A stretch of DNA of 6,973 bases, from contig CAUHQV010000058.1 of NCBI GenBank assembly GCA_959608625.1, positions 1-6,973 of the forward strand, written 5' to 3'. Shown here piece after piece: positions 5,292-6,973 of this stretch. The position numbers and the translations under genes were made by a program. The notes below the pieces were generated by a model that worked only from the letters and a program-made list of their open reading frames with translations, was not told the origin of the DNA and searched no databases. Positions within the stretch are counted from its first letter, which is position 1, and the number at the start of each line of letters is the position of its first letter. Source of the DNA: an uncultured Flavobacteriales bacterium. GTDB taxonomy: Bacteria > Bacteroidota > Bacteroidia > Flavobacteriales > UBA1820.

Positions 5292-6340
5292 TGAAAAAGA
5301 AGAAAAATAAACGGATAGGCCTCATCGTATTGGCCGTGATACTCATTTTGGTAGTTGCGGGAGGTTTTGCCGCCCGTGCGGTCTTCGGCCCCAGTGTCCG
5401 GGCCGATGAAAAAGGGATTGCCGTTTATGTGCCCACCGGAACTACGCCCGAAGGGCTTGCCGAACTGCTGAGGCCCCATTTGCACCATACGTTCCTCCTG
5501 GGGACGATGGCGGAATATGCCGCCCGGGAGAAAGGCGAAGTACATGCCGGAAAATTCCTCCTGGAGGACGGTATGAGTACCTATGAAGCTGTAAAGATGT
5601 TCTTCGTAGGGCATGGGGTGGAAGTCAGCGTCCGGTTCAACGGGACGCGCGGGCTCGAATCCCTCGCCGGGACGGTAGCGCGCCAGATAGAGGCCGATTC
5701 TGTTTCCCTGATGGCTGCATTTAAAGATAAGGCCAAACTCGACAGCCTCGGATTGGACAGCTTGACGGTGCTGAGTGTTTTTATCCCGAATACGTACAAT
5801 TTCTATTGGAACACTTCCGCCGGGCAGTTCTTCGAACGGATGCTGCGCGAATACGATCGTTTCTGGAACGATAGCCGCCGGGGAATGGCGGCTGCCGAGG
5901 GAATGACGCCGCTCCAGGTCAGCACTCTGGCATCTATCGTACAGGCTGAAACGGCTAAAACGGACGAACGTCCGGTGGTGGCCGGACTCTATATGAACCG
6001 CTTGAAAAAAGGCATCCGCCTGCAGAGCGATCCGACGGTGATTTACGCCATGCGCCTGTCCGGAAAATACCCGGAGCCCATCCGCCGGGTCTATTTGTCA
6101 GACCTGAAAATAAAATCGCCGTTCAATACTTACACCAACAAGGGCCTGCCGCCTGCACCTGTCAACATCCCGGATATTTCCTCGATAGACGCGGTTTTGA
6201 ACTATACGCCTCACAAATACATTTACATGTGCGCTTCGGTCGAGCGTTTCGGATACCATGAATTCGCTTCTTCGCTGTCAGAACACAATAAGAACCGGCG
6301 CAAATACATCCGTTGGGCCAACGAGAACAATGTGAAATAG
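5291..6340 (+). CDS. mltG: Endolytic murein transglycosylase MltG (YceG-like)
   Basis: This 349-residue protein is an inner-membrane lytic transglycosylase that cleaves nascent glycan strands and helps set their length. The N-terminus is a Lys-rich cytoplasmic tail (KKKKNKR) followed by one transmembrane segment at about 9-31, leaving the catalytic part outside the membrane. A LysM-like subdomain with the TTPEGLAELL motif lies near 51-60. The catalytic domain carries LASIVQAET (213-221) with the probable catalytic Glu E220, followed by YMNRLKKGIRLQSDPTVIYA (234-253) and SPFNTYTNKGLPPAPVNIP (276-294), the most conserved YceG stretches. Family length is about 330-360, so it looks complete. The first base of its ATG is the last base of the GNAT stop (TAATG). 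Several bacteria have mltG beside other envelope or DNA-metabolism genes; here it shares an operon with dapF. Confidence 0.96.
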   Translation: MKKKKNKRIGLIVLAVILILVVAGGFAARAVFGPSVRADEKGIAVYVPTGTTPEGLAELLRPHLHHTFLLGTMAEYAAREKGEVHAGKFLLEDGMSTYEAVKMFFVGHGVEVSVRFNGTRGLESLAGTVARQIEADSVSLMAAFKDKAKLDSLGLDSLTVLSVFIPNTYNFYWNTSAGQFFERMLREYDRFWNDSRRGMAAAEGMTPLQVSTLASIVQAETAKTDERPVVAGLYMNRLKKGIRLQSDPTVIYAMRLSGKYPEPIRRVYLSDLKIKSPFNTYTNKGLPPAPVNIPDISSIDAVLNYTPHKYIYMCASVERFGYHEFASSLSEHNKNRRKYIRWANENNVK

Positions 6341-6392
6341 CGTATCGGTAGCCTGGAAGTTAAAAAAACAACAAAACTACACGGTTTTGATA

Positions 6393-6426
6393 GTGCAAGT
6401 AACGGATTTGCAGCGTATATTTGCAC
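6393..6426. repeat. Inverted repeat GTGCAA...TTGCAC over the asd promoter
   Basis: GTGCAA (6393-6398) is the exact complement of TTGCAC (6421-6426), and an extra ATTTGCA (6406-6412) repeats the ATTTGCA at 6419-6425. The right arm overlaps the -7 box. It may be an operator or simple coincidence in AT-rich DNA. The rest of the 6341-6463 gap is AT-rich; I see no clear intrinsic terminator for the mltG operon there. Confidence 0.3.
6416..6423 (+). promoter_or_regulatory. Bacteroidota -7 promoter box (TATATTTG) for asd
   Basis: TATATTTG followed by CA is an ideal TAnnTTTG box. The expected transcript start is near 6430, giving a leader of about 33 nt, A-rich before the ATG. A TTTG at 6386-6389 is 26 nt upstream, longer than the usual spacing, so the -33 element is uncertain. 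It indicates that asd is transcribed separately from the mltG operon. Confidence 0.6.
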
Positions 6427-6463
6427 GTTGAATAAAAAATCGTAAAACAAAAATTTACCGGAA

Positions 6464-6973
<510 letters not shown>

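Overview
The window looks like chromosomal DNA from a moderately GC-rich Bacteroidota, most likely Bacteroidales and possibly near Alistipes/Rikenellaceae. The reasons are Bacteroidota-type -7 boxes (TAnnTTTG) upstream of three transcription units, the near absence of Shine-Dalgarno sequences, and protein sequences that read like Bacteroidales orthologues. The genus is a guess; the phylum is well supported.

Layout. Positions 1-3773 hold four genes on the minus strand, in transcription order: a polyprenol-phosphate mannosyltransferase-like GT2 enzyme, an L-threonylcarbamoyladenylate synthase (tsaC/Sua5 family), a CCA-adding tRNA nucleotidyltransferase with an HD domain, and a maltose/galactoside-type sugar O-acetyltransferase that runs off the left edge. 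Positions 3774-3903 are a divergent intergenic region with one -7 box on each strand and a duplicated 21-bp sequence. Positions 3904-6340 hold a tight plus-strand operon, dapF, a RimJ/SpeG-like GNAT acetyltransferase and mltG, with start/stop overlaps at both junctions. After a 123-bp gap with a strong -7 box comes asd, cut by the right edge after 170 codons.

How the genes fit together. dapF and asd both serve the diaminopimelate/lysine branch that feeds peptidoglycan, and mltG cuts nascent glycan strands, so the right half has a cell-wall theme with one uncharacterised acetyltransferase inside it. In the left half, tsaC and cca both act on tRNA (t6A modification and CCA-end synthesis).

The most unusual object lies between tsaC and cca. 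It is a roughly 369-bp non-coding element (2091-2459) bounded by perfect 18-bp inverted repeats and filled with consecutive hairpins, including a perfect 13-bp stem. It begins 4 bp past the tsaC stop codon and ends about 32 bp before the probable cca start. It looks like a non-autonomous, MITE-like or structured intergenic repeat. It creates two spurious small ORFs and a spurious N-terminal extension of the cca reading frame. I see no new multi-gene system; the other genes are ordinary housekeeping functions.
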